A stretch of 64,000 nt of DNA, taken from Acidipropionibacterium virtanenii. Its GTDB lineage: Bacteria > Actinomycetota > Actinomycetes > Propionibacteriales > Propionibacteriaceae. The DNA lies in assembly GCF_003325455.1 (NCBI RefSeq), contig NZ_CP025198.1, positions 3,224,001 to 3,288,000 of the forward strand, written 5' to 3'. The position numbers and the translations under genes are program-made. Under the pieces are notes generated by a model. The model had not been told where the DNA came from and searched no databases. It saw only the letters and a program-made list of their open reading frames with translations. Position 1 is the stretch's first letter. Every line of letters begins with the position of its first letter. Shown one piece after another: positions 30,634-39,160 of the stretch.

Positions 30634-32793
30634 GTGAACCTGGACCCCCGCCTGACACCGATCGTCCACCTTCGCGCGGGCGGCACATCCCTGGTCATCG
30701 ACACCACTGCCGACCTCTCCTCCCCCGACACGGGATCCCAGCCCGTGATCCTCCACTGGGGCCCCGATCTCGGAGAGCTGCCGGCATCGGGTCTGGAAGC
30801 CCTGCGCACGGCCTCGGTGGCGCCGGCGCACGGCGGGGAGCTGAGCGTCCCACCGCGGCTCGGCGTCATCCCCCTGGCATCCAGCGGCTGGATGGGCCGG
30901 CCCGGGCTGTCCGGCCACCGCGCGGACGGCTCGGCCTGGGCTCCCCGGCTGATGTGCACCGGGGCGCAGATCGAGGGCTCCCGGATCAGCTACCGACTGC
31001 GCGACGCCGAGGCGGGCCTCGACGTCGATCTGGTCCTCGAAGTACTCCCCCAGGGGCTCGTGCGGCTGGGCGCCGAGATCACCAACACCGGCCAGCAGCC
31101 CTACCATCTCGACGAGCTGTCGGTCGCCCTGCCGCTGCCGCTGACCGCCACCGAGATCCTCGACTTCGCCGGCCGCTGGGGACTGGAACGGGTGCCTCAG
31201 CGCCGGGCGGTGGAGGTCGGGTGTCAGCTGCGCGAGAGTCGCCACGGGCGTCCCGGATTCGACTCCCCGATGGCGCTGTTCTGCGGCGAGAAGGGCTTCG
31301 ATTTCGGCCGCGGCCGGGTCTGGGGACTGCACGTCGGCCACTCCGGCAACGGCCGCACGTGGGTGGAGCGCACCAGCAGCGGGCGTCAGGTGATCGGCGG
31401 GGGCGAGCTGCTGCTGCCCGGCGAGGTCTGCCTGAGCACTGGGGAGTCGTACCGCTCGCCGTGGGTCTACGGGCAGTGCACCGAGGGGCTGGACGACGCC
31501 GCCCGCCAGCTGCACCGCTGGGAGCGGTCACTGTCCGCGCATCCCGGCGCCGAGCGCCCGGTGAGCATCAACGTGTGGGAGGCCGTCTACTTCGACCACG
31601 ACCTGACCACGCTGCTCGATCTGGCGGGGCGGGCCGCCTCCATCGGGGTCGAGCGGTTCGTGCTCGACGACGGCTGGTTCAAGGGGCGTCGCGACGACCG
31701 GGCCGGACTGGGCGACTGGACCGTCGACCCCGACGTCTGGCCCCACGGGCTGCATCCGCTGGTCGACCGGGTCCATGAGCTCGGCATGGGATTCGGCCTG
31801 TGGGTGGAGCCCGAGATGATCAATGTCGACTCCGACCTGGCCCGCGCCCACCCCGACTGGATCATGCGCGCCCGCGACGAGCTGCCCGCCGAGTGGCGCC
31901 ACCAGCAGGTGCTCAACCTCACCGTGCCGGCAGCCTGGGAGTACCTGCGCTCCAGCATCTCCCGGCTCGTCGAGGAGTACGGCATCGGCTATCTCAAGTG
32001 GGATCACAACCGCGACCTCATCGAGGCCGGGGACGCCGGAGGGCGGGCGGCGGTCCACCGGCAGACCCTGGCCTGCTACCGGCTGATGGACGCCCTGCGC
32101 GCCGCCCACCCGGGACTGGAGATCGAGTCCTGCGCCTCCGGCGGCGGGCGGATCGACCTGGAGATGCTGTCCCATGTGCAACGGGTGTGGCCCTCGGACT
32201 GCATCGACCCGCACGAGAGGCAGTCCATCATGCGGTGGACCTCCCAGATCGCCGCGCCCGAGTACCTCGGGTCGCACATCGCCTCGCCGCGCTCGCACAC
32301 CACCGGGCGGGTCTCCGACCTGTCCTTCCGGGCCGGCACCGCACTGTGGGGCCACCTCGGCTTCGAGTGGGATCTGTTGCAGGCCGGCGACGATGAGATG
32401 GCCCGGCTGGCAGAGTGGGTGGAGTTCTTCAAGGAGCACCGGGGAGAACTGTTCTCCGGCGACGTCGTGCGCCGGGATGTGGCAGACGGATCGATGTGGC
32501 TGCACGGGGTCGTGGCGGCGGATCGCTCCTCGGGGCTGTTCCAGCTGGCGACCCGGGAGCGCTCCCCCTTGTCACCGCGGGGAATGCTGAGGGTTCCCGG
32601 CCTGGAACCGACACGTGACTACCGGCTCCGGGCGGTGCTCGTCGGCGGCGGCCCCGAGGGTCTGGCGCTGCCGCCGTGGGCGCAGATCCCTGACGGAGTG
32701 GTGCTTCCCGGCTCGGTGCTGGCCGAGGTGGGCGTCCACACTCCGCTGCTCAACCCCGATCAGGTGCTCATCCTGGAGGCCCGGGCGGTGTGA
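30634..32793 (+). CDS. GH36 alpha-galactosidase, second copy, 719 aa
   Basis: Same architecture as the copy at 23022, with FVLDDGWFKGRRDDRAGLGDW split over two strands, FGLWVEPEMINVDSDLARAH, YLKWDHNRDL (nucleophile Asp near residue 456) and WPSDCIDPHER (acid/base near 521). It is cytoplasmic. The GTG at 30634 is chosen because the sequence aligns with the first copy from NLDPRLTPIVHLRAGGTSLV onward. It has no transporter of its own and may handle a different chain length or linkage imported by the shared permease. Confidence 0.95.
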   Translation: MNLDPRLTPIVHLRAGGTSLVIDTTADLSSPDTGSQPVILHWGPDLGELPASGLEALRTASVAPAHGGELSVPPRLGVIPLASSGWMGRPGLSGHRADGSAWAPRLMCTGAQIEGSRISYRLRDAEAGLDVDLVLEVLPQGLVRLGAEITNTGQQPYHLDELSVALPLPLTATEILDFAGRWGLERVPQRRAVEVGCQLRESRHGRPGFDSPMALFCGEKGFDFGRGRVWGLHVGHSGNGRTWVERTSSGRQVIGGGELLLPGEVCLSTGESYRSPWVYGQCTEGLDDAARQLHRWERSLSAHPGAERPVSINVWEAVYFDHDLTTLLDLAGRAASIGVERFVLDDGWFKGRRDDRAGLGDWTVDPDVWPHGLHPLVDRVHELGMGFGLWVEPEMINVDSDLARAHPDWIMRARDELPAEWRHQQVLNLTVPAAWEYLRSSISRLVEEYGIGYLKWDHNRDLIEAGDAGGRAAVHRQTLACYRLMDALRAAHPGLEIESCASGGGRIDLEMLSHVQRVWPSDCIDPHERQSIMRWTSQIAAPEYLGSHIASPRSHTTGRVSDLSFRAGTALWGHLGFEWDLLQAGDDEMARLAEWVEFFKEHRGELFSGDVVRRDVADGSMWLHGVVAADRSSGLFQLATRERSPLSPRGMLRVPGLEPTRDYRLRAVLVGGGPEGLALPPWAQIPDGVVLPGSVLAEVGVHTPLLNPDQVLILEARAV

Positions 32794-33226
32794 CGGACGG
32801 CCGTGGTCTCCAGCGTGCGCTGAGAGGCGACAGTTTTTCGCTCCAGAGGGCCCAGATCCGGCTCGGCGATATGGAATCCCGGCATCTGGAGCGAGAAAAT
32901 GCGCTCGCGCCTTCGGGGGGGCACCAGCCAGTGGCCGTGGAACCCGTCCTGGCGGCAGTGTCCCTACCTGCTCGTCGAGCCGTTGTAGAACCGATCCCCC
33001 CATGATCAGTGCTTTCCCCAGATGTCGGGAAGCGGTGGCGGCTCAGCCTTGAGCACGCGTCGGAAGCCTCCGGACACGTTGAGTCCAACACACGGCCTCA
33101 CACGTGTCAATTACGTGTCAATGAGGTGTGGCATGTTCGACCATCCCTGGCGGCCGCACCCCGATCCGGACCTCTCTTGGTGAGCCCGGACAGGACGATC
33201 ATGCTTGAGGTCAAGGAGGTAGGCAC
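32794..33226. other. Gap: palindrome and direct repeats, no gene
   Basis: It holds the inverted repeat at 32827-32908. It also holds two direct copies of ACGTGTCAAT at 33102-33111 and 33113-33122 (11 bp apart, about one helical turn), framed by CCTCA (33096-33100) and TGAGG (33122-33126). These may be a regulatory site for mgtC. No ORF with coding character was found. Confidence 0.5.
32827..32908. repeat. Dispersed palindrome, family B (divergent copy)
   Basis: GTTTTTCGCTCCAGA on the left pairs with TCTGGAGCGAGAAAATGCGC on the right, separated by about 37 bp. It shares the AAAATGCGC end and the CTCCAG inner part with the copies at 34907 and 58808, but lacks their GCTAGC. Confidence 0.45.
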
Positions 33227-33910
33227 ATGATCGGACAGGGATATCTACAGGTCGGGGAACTGCTCCTGGCGTTCTCACTCACGGCGCTGGTCGGCCTGGA
33301 GCGGACGATCCGGGGCAAGGGGGCGGGAATGCGCACCCAGGCGATCGTCGGCGTCGCCTCGGCGCTCTTCCTGATCGTCAGCAAGTACGGATTCTTCGAC
33401 GTCCTGGGCACCAACGTCACCCTCGACCCCTCCCGGATGGCCGCCCAGATCGTCTCAGGCGTCGGCTTCCTGGGCGCCGGGCTCATCATCACCCAGCACA
33501 GCCGGGTCCGCGGCCTCACCACGGCCGCCTCGGTGTGGGAGTCCGCGGCCATCGGCAGCGCCGCCGGGGCGGGCCTGTGGCTGCTGGCCCTCGTCGTCAC
33601 CGGCCTGCACTTCGTCATCACCTTCGGGTTCAACTGGGTGCAGAAGCACCTGCCCGATCAGGGCCGACACCTCTCCCACGTCGACGTGAGCTACCGGGAC
33701 GGGCAGGGCCTGCTGCGCGACGTGCTGTCGACCATCACCCGGGCCGGCTGGGCGATTCAGCGCTCACAACCCAAGAGACCCGAGGCCGGGCAGGCCCGGC
33801 TGGTGCTGGAGCTGGAGGGCCCCGCCGACACCGGAGACCTCGTCACCAACCTCAGTGCGATGGACGGGGTCTCCTCGGTGGAGGTCATCACCGACGAGGA
33901 ACGAGACTGA
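33227..33910 (+). CDS. MgtC/SapB-family membrane protein, 227 aa
   Basis: The N-terminal part has about five hydrophobic helices with the MgtC signature LVGLERTIRGKGAGMRTQAI near residues 21-40 and GVGFLGAGLIITQHSRVRGL near 79-98. The C-terminal third (from VDVSYRDGQG) is an ACT-like soluble domain. MgtC proteins inhibit F-type ATP synthase or aid survival under low magnesium or acid. The ATG has AAGGAGG upstream. It is monocistronic; the 150-bp leader contains direct repeats that may control it. Confidence 0.92.
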   Translation: MIGQGYLQVGELLLAFSLTALVGLERTIRGKGAGMRTQAIVGVASALFLIVSKYGFFDVLGTNVTLDPSRMAAQIVSGVGFLGAGLIITQHSRVRGLTTAASVWESAAIGSAAGAGLWLLALVVTGLHFVITFGFNWVQKHLPDQGRHLSHVDVSYRDGQGLLRDVLSTITRAGWAIQRSQPKRPEAGQARLVLELEGPADTGDLVTNLSAMDGVSSVEVITDEERD

Positions 33911-34053
33911 GTCACCGCCCCGGGAACCGCTCCAGCGGGCCGGCCACGGAGAGGCGCACATGTCACTCGGCGAGTGGCATCATCGAGAAAACTGTGCATC
34001 TTCCGGCGTGACAGGGAGCCGACGTAAGGTGCCCACGACGAACAGGAGATGAC

Positions 34054-34902
34054 ATGAGCATCCTGACCGACACCTTCACCCTTTCCAACAGCACTGAGAT
34101 CCCGAAGGTCGGGTTCGGCACCTGGCAGGTGCCCGACGGCAGTGCCACCTATGACGCCGTGCGGACCGCCTTGGATGTCGGGTACCGGCACATCGATACG
34201 GCCCACGCCTACGGCAACGAGCGCAGCGTCGGACGGGCGGTCCGCGATTCGGGGATCGCCCGCGAGGAGATCTTCATCACCTCGAAACTGCCGGCCGACG
34301 CGAAGACCCGCGACCTGGCCGCCGCCCGCCGCGACGAATCCCTGGCGAATCTCGACCTGGGCTACATCGACCTCTACCTCATCCACGCCCCTTGGCCGTG
34401 GGGCCAGTTCACCACCCGCCACGACCAGGGCAACATCGACGCCTGGCGCGCTCTGGAACAGGGCTACGGCGACAGCAGCCTCAAGGCGATCGGCATCTCG
34501 AACTTCGACGTCCACGACATGGAGAACCTGCTGGGCCATGCCGAGGTGGCACCGCAGGTCAACCAGATCCAGTACTACATCGGCTTCACCGAACCGGTCA
34601 TCACCGATTTCGCGCAGTCCCACGGACTACTGGTCGAGGCCTACTCCCCGCTGGCCACCGGCGACATGCTGGGGGATGCCGAGGTGCGGGCGGTCGCCGA
34701 GGCGCACGGCGTGAGCGCGGCCCAGGTGGCCCTGCGGTTCTGCCTCCGCAACGACGTCCTGCCGCTGCCGAAGGCTGTCGGGCCAGAGCACATCCGCACC
34801 AATGCTGAGCTGGATTTCGAACTCACCGATGAGGAGATGGCCGGGCTCTCGGCTCTGACGGACACCGCCCCGGGTCACTTCCACAACCCCACCCAGGGCT
34901 GA
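34054..34902 (+). CDS. Aldo/keto reductase, 282 aa
   Basis: GYRHIDTAHAYGNERSVGRA has the catalytic Asp and Tyr of the family, SKLPAD the catalytic Lys, and LYLIHAPWP the His. GISNF and the C-terminal LPKAVGPEHIRTN cofactor (NADPH) loop are present. This fits AKR5-type 2,5-diketo-D-gluconate or general aldehyde reductases. It is cytoplasmic and reduces carbonyls with NADPH. The substrate cannot be read from sequence. AGGAGA precedes the ATG. Confidence 0.93.
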   Translation: MSILTDTFTLSNSTEIPKVGFGTWQVPDGSATYDAVRTALDVGYRHIDTAHAYGNERSVGRAVRDSGIAREEIFITSKLPADAKTRDLAAARRDESLANLDLGYIDLYLIHAPWPWGQFTTRHDQGNIDAWRALEQGYGDSSLKAIGISNFDVHDMENLLGHAEVAPQVNQIQYYIGFTEPVITDFAQSHGLLVEAYSPLATGDMLGDAEVRAVAEAHGVSAAQVALRFCLRNDVLPLPKAVGPEHIRTNAELDFELTDEEMAGLSALTDTAPGHFHNPTQG

Positions 34903-34906
34903 GGCA

Positions 34907-34984
34907 GCGCGCATATTGCTAGCTGGAGGTCCGTCTCGGCAATGATCCGTCCGAATTCTGCGCTCCAGCTAGCAGAATGCGCGC
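34907..34984. repeat. Dispersed palindrome, family B copy
   Basis: GCGCGCATATTGCTAGCTGG on the left and CCAGCTAGCAGAATGCGCGC on the right pair almost perfectly across about 38 bp. It lies between the convergent reductase and peptidase genes and may act as a bidirectional terminator. Confidence 0.65.
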
Positions 34985-35017
34985 AGCTCTCGTAGTCACC
35001 CCCAACTACTCGGCGGA

Positions 35018-36553
35018 TCAGAAGTCGGAGCGCGAGAACCGGTTGGTCATGAGGTTGCTGGCGGCCTCCAGCACCCGCCCCAGCAGTCCGTCGGTCTCGG
35101 CCCGGAGGAACTCGGCGATGTCGTCATTGGCGTCGGCCAGCTGTCGGCGCACGGCGTCGTCCTCGGGGAAGGCCTCCATGGCGGCCTGAGCCAGCCGGGC
35201 GTCGGTCTGCTTCACCAGGGTGTGTCCGGCCGCCAGCGTCTTCTCCTGGTACCGCTCGATCTCGGGGATGATGTCGTTGAAGTGCGCATCGGTCAGGGCG
35301 GCGATGATCCGCGAAGCCCAGTAGAGGCTGTCAGTGGTGACCCGCTCGGTGGTGTTGGCCAGATATTCCGGCGTGCGCTCCACATTGGTGAACATCGGCA
35401 CCAGGGTGTTGAACGGGTTCGAGGCGAAGGCCACCCACTGGATCGCGCGGCTGGACTCGGGCTTGTAGGGCCGCACCTGGAGGATCGACAGCTGGGAGTG
35501 ACGGTTGATGCCGATGGGCCGCAGCAGATGACGCTGCTCCTCGGTGCCGATGCTGGAGTAGGGGTCGTAGACCGTGCCCTGGTAGTGCAGGCTCAGCACG
35601 TACTTGACGTCCTCGATGGTGAGCCTGCGCTCGGGCACCCGGCCCCACGGAAGGTCGTCGGAGGCCCGGGTGTGCTCGGGGCTGGGACCGTCCCAGTCCT
35701 CGGCGTGCGGATTGAGCACCCGCTGCATGTTCCAGGCCCGCGGCGTGTTGTAGACGTGGTCGGAATCGGAATGGGAGCCGAAGGCCTCGCGCGGATTGAA
35801 GGTCTCCTGCGGGTTGTCGGGATCAGGCAGGGAGAGATCGAGGTGGTTCTCGTGGATGAACTCGGCCAGGTCCGGACTGGCCAGGTGCTCGCGGCCCTCC
35901 CCCATGGCGTCGTCCAGGTCGAAGGAGTCGATGCCGAGCTGGTTGGGCATCGTCACGTACTGGTCGTCGGGCACCCGCCTGGCGATCCAGTGATGGCCGC
36001 CGACCGTCTCCAGCCACCAGATCTCGTCGGCGTCGCTGAAGGCGATGCCGTTCATCTCGTAGGTGCCGTACTCCTCCAGCAGCTCGCCGAGCCGCAGCAC
36101 GCCCTCGCGGGCGGTGTGGATGTAGGGCAGCACGATGGTGAGCATGTCCTCCTCGCCGATCCCGCCGATCTTCTCGGGGACGTAATCAGCCGCCCCTTCG
36201 CGACCGTGAGCCGGCCGGTACTCGACGAACGGGTCGGCGCCCAGCACCCGCTCATTGGTGGTCAGCGTCTCGGTGGCGCTCATCGCGACGTTGGCGGCAT
36301 TGATCCCGGCCGCGCCCCATATCCCCTCGTCGGGAATCGCGTTGGGGGCGGCGGTGTAGCGCATCGGGTCTTGGGGCAGCTCGATGGTGAGGTGACCGAT
36401 GACGCTGATGTAGCTGCGCGGCTGATCGGCCGGAGGGACGACGATGATCTTCTTCGGGTTCCACTCGCCGTTGGCCGAGTCCTCGTTGCGCGCCACCAGC
36501 GGCGACCCGTCGTAGCTCGCCCTCTTGCCCACCAGGATGGTTGTGCAGCCCAC
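35018..36553 (-). CDS. pepD: C69-family dipeptidase (PepD-like), 511 aa
   Basis: Starts (GTG) MGCTTILVGKRASYDGSPLV with Cys3, the likely N-terminal nucleophile of this Ntn-hydrolase family, followed by ARNEDSANGEWNPKK. Further C69 features include GIWGAAGINAANVAMSATET and a QWVAFASNPFNTLVPMF stretch. It cleaves dipeptides in the cytoplasm for peptide-nitrogen use. Length matches the family. It is monocistronic and divergent from the 613-aa unknown gene; an 18-bp stem hairpin stands between them. Confidence 0.92.
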   Translation of the reverse strand: MGCTTILVGKRASYDGSPLVARNEDSANGEWNPKKIIVVPPADQPRSYISVIGHLTIELPQDPMRYTAAPNAIPDEGIWGAAGINAANVAMSATETLTTNERVLGADPFVEYRPAHGREGAADYVPEKIGGIGEEDMLTIVLPYIHTAREGVLRLGELLEEYGTYEMNGIAFSDADEIWWLETVGGHHWIARRVPDDQYVTMPNQLGIDSFDLDDAMGEGREHLASPDLAEFIHENHLDLSLPDPDNPQETFNPREAFGSHSDSDHVYNTPRAWNMQRVLNPHAEDWDGPSPEHTRASDDLPWGRVPERRLTIEDVKYVLSLHYQGTVYDPYSSIGTEEQRHLLRPIGINRHSQLSILQVRPYKPESSRAIQWVAFASNPFNTLVPMFTNVERTPEYLANTTERVTTDSLYWASRIIAALTDAHFNDIIPEIERYQEKTLAAGHTLVKQTDARLAQAAMEAFPEDDAVRRQLADANDDIAEFLRAETDGLLGRVLEAASNLMTNRFSRSDF

Positions 36554-36666
36554 TTCGGCGTCCCTTCACTCGCGGCCGCGCCCGACCGGTTCGGCCCACC
36601 GCCCGATTCTAGGCCCGGCCCGCGGCCCGTCATCCAGGCACCCTGTGCTTTCCCTGTGGAAAAATT

Positions 36667-36722
36667 GCTCCCAACACGCCGTCCTCCAGCTCTGACGGGC
36701 GCCGGGACGGCGTGTTGGGAGC
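36667..36722. repeat. Perfect 18-bp inverted repeat between divergent genes
   Basis: GCTCCCAACACGCCGTCC (36667-36684) is perfectly complementary to 36705-36722, with a 20-nt loop. Both flanking genes point away, so it is not an obvious terminator; it could be an operator, an insertion-type palindrome or a small structured RNA. Confidence 0.6.
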
Positions 36723-36790
36723 GCCTGCTCCACCCGGGGAGAGCCGAACACGGCTCCGCCAGATCCGAGGACTCCCCACCCGCGAGCCAC

Positions 36791-36802
36791 TACGCTCGAT
36801 GC
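36791..36802 (+). promoter_or_regulatory. -10 box for leaderless start, shared with the paralogue
   Basis: TACGCT at 36791-36796 is 6 nt before the ATG at 36803. The 20 bases just before and including the start are nearly the same as those before the paralogue at 39161 (CCACTACGCTCGATGC). No Shine-Dalgarno. Confidence 0.5.
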
Positions 36803-38644
36803 ATGTCGTGGTTCTCAAGCTCCGACCAGCCGGACCCTCCCAGGCTTCCGCCCGGCGTGAAGCACGTCCCCGGACTCGCCGACGAAATCCTCCAGGAACT
36901 CGCTCCCCTCCTGGCCGCCGAGGGAGTCGACATCAACGACCCGAAGGGTGTCGATATCGACGCCCTCCGGGCCGCTCTGGGCCCGGCCATGGAGCGCCGG
37001 AATATGGAACTGTTCACCCCGACCGGCGCCCATCGCACCCAGGCCCTGGCTGTCCTGCGCCGCTTCACCGAGGCGACCGCGGCCGGACGGGCCGACGAGG
37101 CTCAGGCGGTGCTGGACGGCGTGGAGACTGACGAGACCGAGGACCATCCCGCGATCTCCCATGTGATCGGCGTCACCCTCGATCTCCTCGACTCCTGGTA
37201 CTCCGATCGACGCTTGAGGACCGCTCTCGCGTCGACCCGGGTCGCCTCCCGGCGCCGCCCGGTGCGCGCCTGTGCCACTGATCTGCTGTCGGCCGCGCGC
37301 CGGCACACCACCTTCGACTCTCTGGACAAGCTGACCGTCGCCCACGGCGGGCTGATCCTCTTCGAGGGCGGGGCGACGCTCGTCGCGGCGTCGATCGCCG
37401 CGATCGCGAAACGCCAGCGCAGGAAGGTGACCGCCATCTGCCGGGACCTCCTCATCGCCGATCCCGAGTACGCCTCGGTCGACGTCGTGGCCGCCCCCGA
37501 CGGACGGGCGGAGGAGGCCGGCCGGACGACACCGGCCGATGACCGGATCCTGGCCGAGTTCGAGGAATGGCTCTCCCGGCAACCCCAGATCGCGGCACCC
37601 ACCGTGGAGGATGAGGCGACCGCCCTGCGGGCGATCTTCACCCTGGCGCGCACATCCGGCGCCGACCTGCGCAACCCCCATGACATCGGGACCGCCGTGG
37701 ATCTCCTGGTCGACATGGGGACCGGCGACGGGCGGGACGACCACGACATTATGATGTCGAGCCTGTTCGCCCTCGACGAGTACATCCACTTCCAGTGGGA
37801 GATCTCCAGGCGCCCGGAGAACTGGGACCGCGCCCACGACATCGTCGAGGATGCCCTGTCCGCCAGGGACGGAGGCGGTCAGCTCGCCGACGTCGTCGAG
37901 CGCGCCACGGCGGTCGATCCCCAGCTGCGCCGCGCCGCACTGAAGAACACCCGGGTGAGCGCAGCGGTGCCAGTGCTCCTGGAGTGGCTGGGCACCAGCA
38001 GGCCGATCAGCCAGTCCGGGAACCTCCGGCTGGCCGATATCGAGCCGGTGGCTGCGATGCTCGGGGTCCGGGCCAAGGGGGTGCGCAAGGTGCCTCCCCT
38101 GGCCGAGGTGCCGGCGACCGGGTTCGCCACCGACGAGCCACTGCCCGAACCGGAGCCCCTCTTCGCCACCTCGATGCGCCAGGTCCCGGTGCTGTGGGCC
38201 TGGTGGCAGGCGATGCTCCGGTGCGACATCCTCGAGACCACGGCCACCCGCGTCCGCCCCGGCCCCGCATCCGGGCGGTGGATCGACGGAGGCGAGCCCC
38301 CGATCGAGGGCGCCGAGGCCCTCAACGGGCTGTTCGTCTCATTCCTCCTCAGCGAACGGATGTTCGACGACGATCAGTTCGGCAGCGGGGCGGCGGTGGC
38401 GGTCCTGGCATCCAGAATGCTGATAGCGGCGGCGGCACCCGAACTCGGCATCGGGGCCCCCGACGATGCGAGGAGCACGATCCTCCGGCCGCGGGCGCTG
38501 CAGCTGATGGCCCGGCTGGAGCTCCTGGGTCTGCTGACCCGTGACGCCTCCGGGACGCCGGCGGTCCCGGAGGGTCTGAAGTCCGCGGTGCTGCGCGGGG
38601 CGATGCTCGTCATGGACGTCGCCACCAGAGGCGAGGGGACCTGA
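36803..38644 (+). CDS. Unknown paralogous protein A, 613 aa
   Basis: I do not recognise the family. It starts MSWFSSSDQPDPPRLPPGVK and shares with the protein at 39161 ELFTPTGA, ALAVLRRFTEA, RRRPVRACATDLLSAAR, GGLILFEGGATLVAASIAAI and SGNLRLADIEPVAAMLGVRA. It is mostly helical, acidic, with no signal peptide or long membrane segment. It has an extra segment of about 30 residues near the N-terminus (PGLADEILQELAPLLAAEGV) absent from the paralogue. No catalytic motif is visible. Confidence 0.8.
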   Translation: MSWFSSSDQPDPPRLPPGVKHVPGLADEILQELAPLLAAEGVDINDPKGVDIDALRAALGPAMERRNMELFTPTGAHRTQALAVLRRFTEATAAGRADEAQAVLDGVETDETEDHPAISHVIGVTLDLLDSWYSDRRLRTALASTRVASRRRPVRACATDLLSAARRHTTFDSLDKLTVAHGGLILFEGGATLVAASIAAIAKRQRRKVTAICRDLLIADPEYASVDVVAAPDGRAEEAGRTTPADDRILAEFEEWLSRQPQIAAPTVEDEATALRAIFTLARTSGADLRNPHDIGTAVDLLVDMGTGDGRDDHDIMMSSLFALDEYIHFQWEISRRPENWDRAHDIVEDALSARDGGGQLADVVERATAVDPQLRRAALKNTRVSAAVPVLLEWLGTSRPISQSGNLRLADIEPVAAMLGVRAKGVRKVPPLAEVPATGFATDEPLPEPEPLFATSMRQVPVLWAWWQAMLRCDILETTATRVRPGPASGRWIDGGEPPIEGAEALNGLFVSFLLSERMFDDDQFGSGAAVAVLASRMLIAAAAPELGIGAPDDARSTILRPRALQLMARLELLGLLTRDASGTPAVPEGLKSAVLRGAMLVMDVATRGEGT

Positions 38645-38748
38645 GCTGGACCACACCCGGGTGACTCCTGTCCCTATCGCCTTCTACCCCTTTATAACGT
38701 TCTCGTATACTGCACTGTTCTTTTGTATACATCGTCATAATCGGGGAA

Positions 38749-39145
38749 GGGCTCTACGAGCCGCTGTCCGACATCAGTCGCCCTTCTGCCGGACGAAGAC
38801 TGCTCAAAGCCCTGAAGACGGCCCTGTCCTTCAGGGCGTCCTACGACGCATCAGGCACCTGGAACTTCGGAGTCGACCTGTCCGGGGTGACCGGCGGCGG
38901 CGCCGACAGTGGGATCCTGGAAACCGATCTGAGGAAGATCATCAAGGACGTCTCCCTGGCCGCCCGGGAGGAGCACGTCGGCCTGGCCGTGCTGATCGAT
39001 GAGGCACGGTCCTACTCCGAGCGTTTCCAGTTCACGCGGATCGAGCGACTCTCCCCTACCGACGCCCGCAACGCGATCGGCCTGGACGGGCTCGACAACG
39101 GCTTCTTCCGGGCTCGTTGGGATCGAGTGATTCCGGCCGAGAACC
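38749..39145 (+). pseudogene. Remnant of an AAA ATPase gene with internal deletion
   Basis: The frame from 38749 gives GLYEPLSDISRPSAGRRLLK, VDLSGVTGGGADSGILETDL and VGLAVLIDEA, which ends in the Walker B of a bacterial AAA ATPase family. It then jumps directly to RSYSERFQFTRIERLSPTDA, which in such proteins follows well after Walker B. The N-terminal Walker A half and the sensor region are missing. The 100 bp upstream is unusually AT-rich with two GTATAC boxes (38714-38737 region), perhaps the old promoter. Confidence 0.65.
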
Positions 39146-39160
39146 CACTACGCTCGATGC

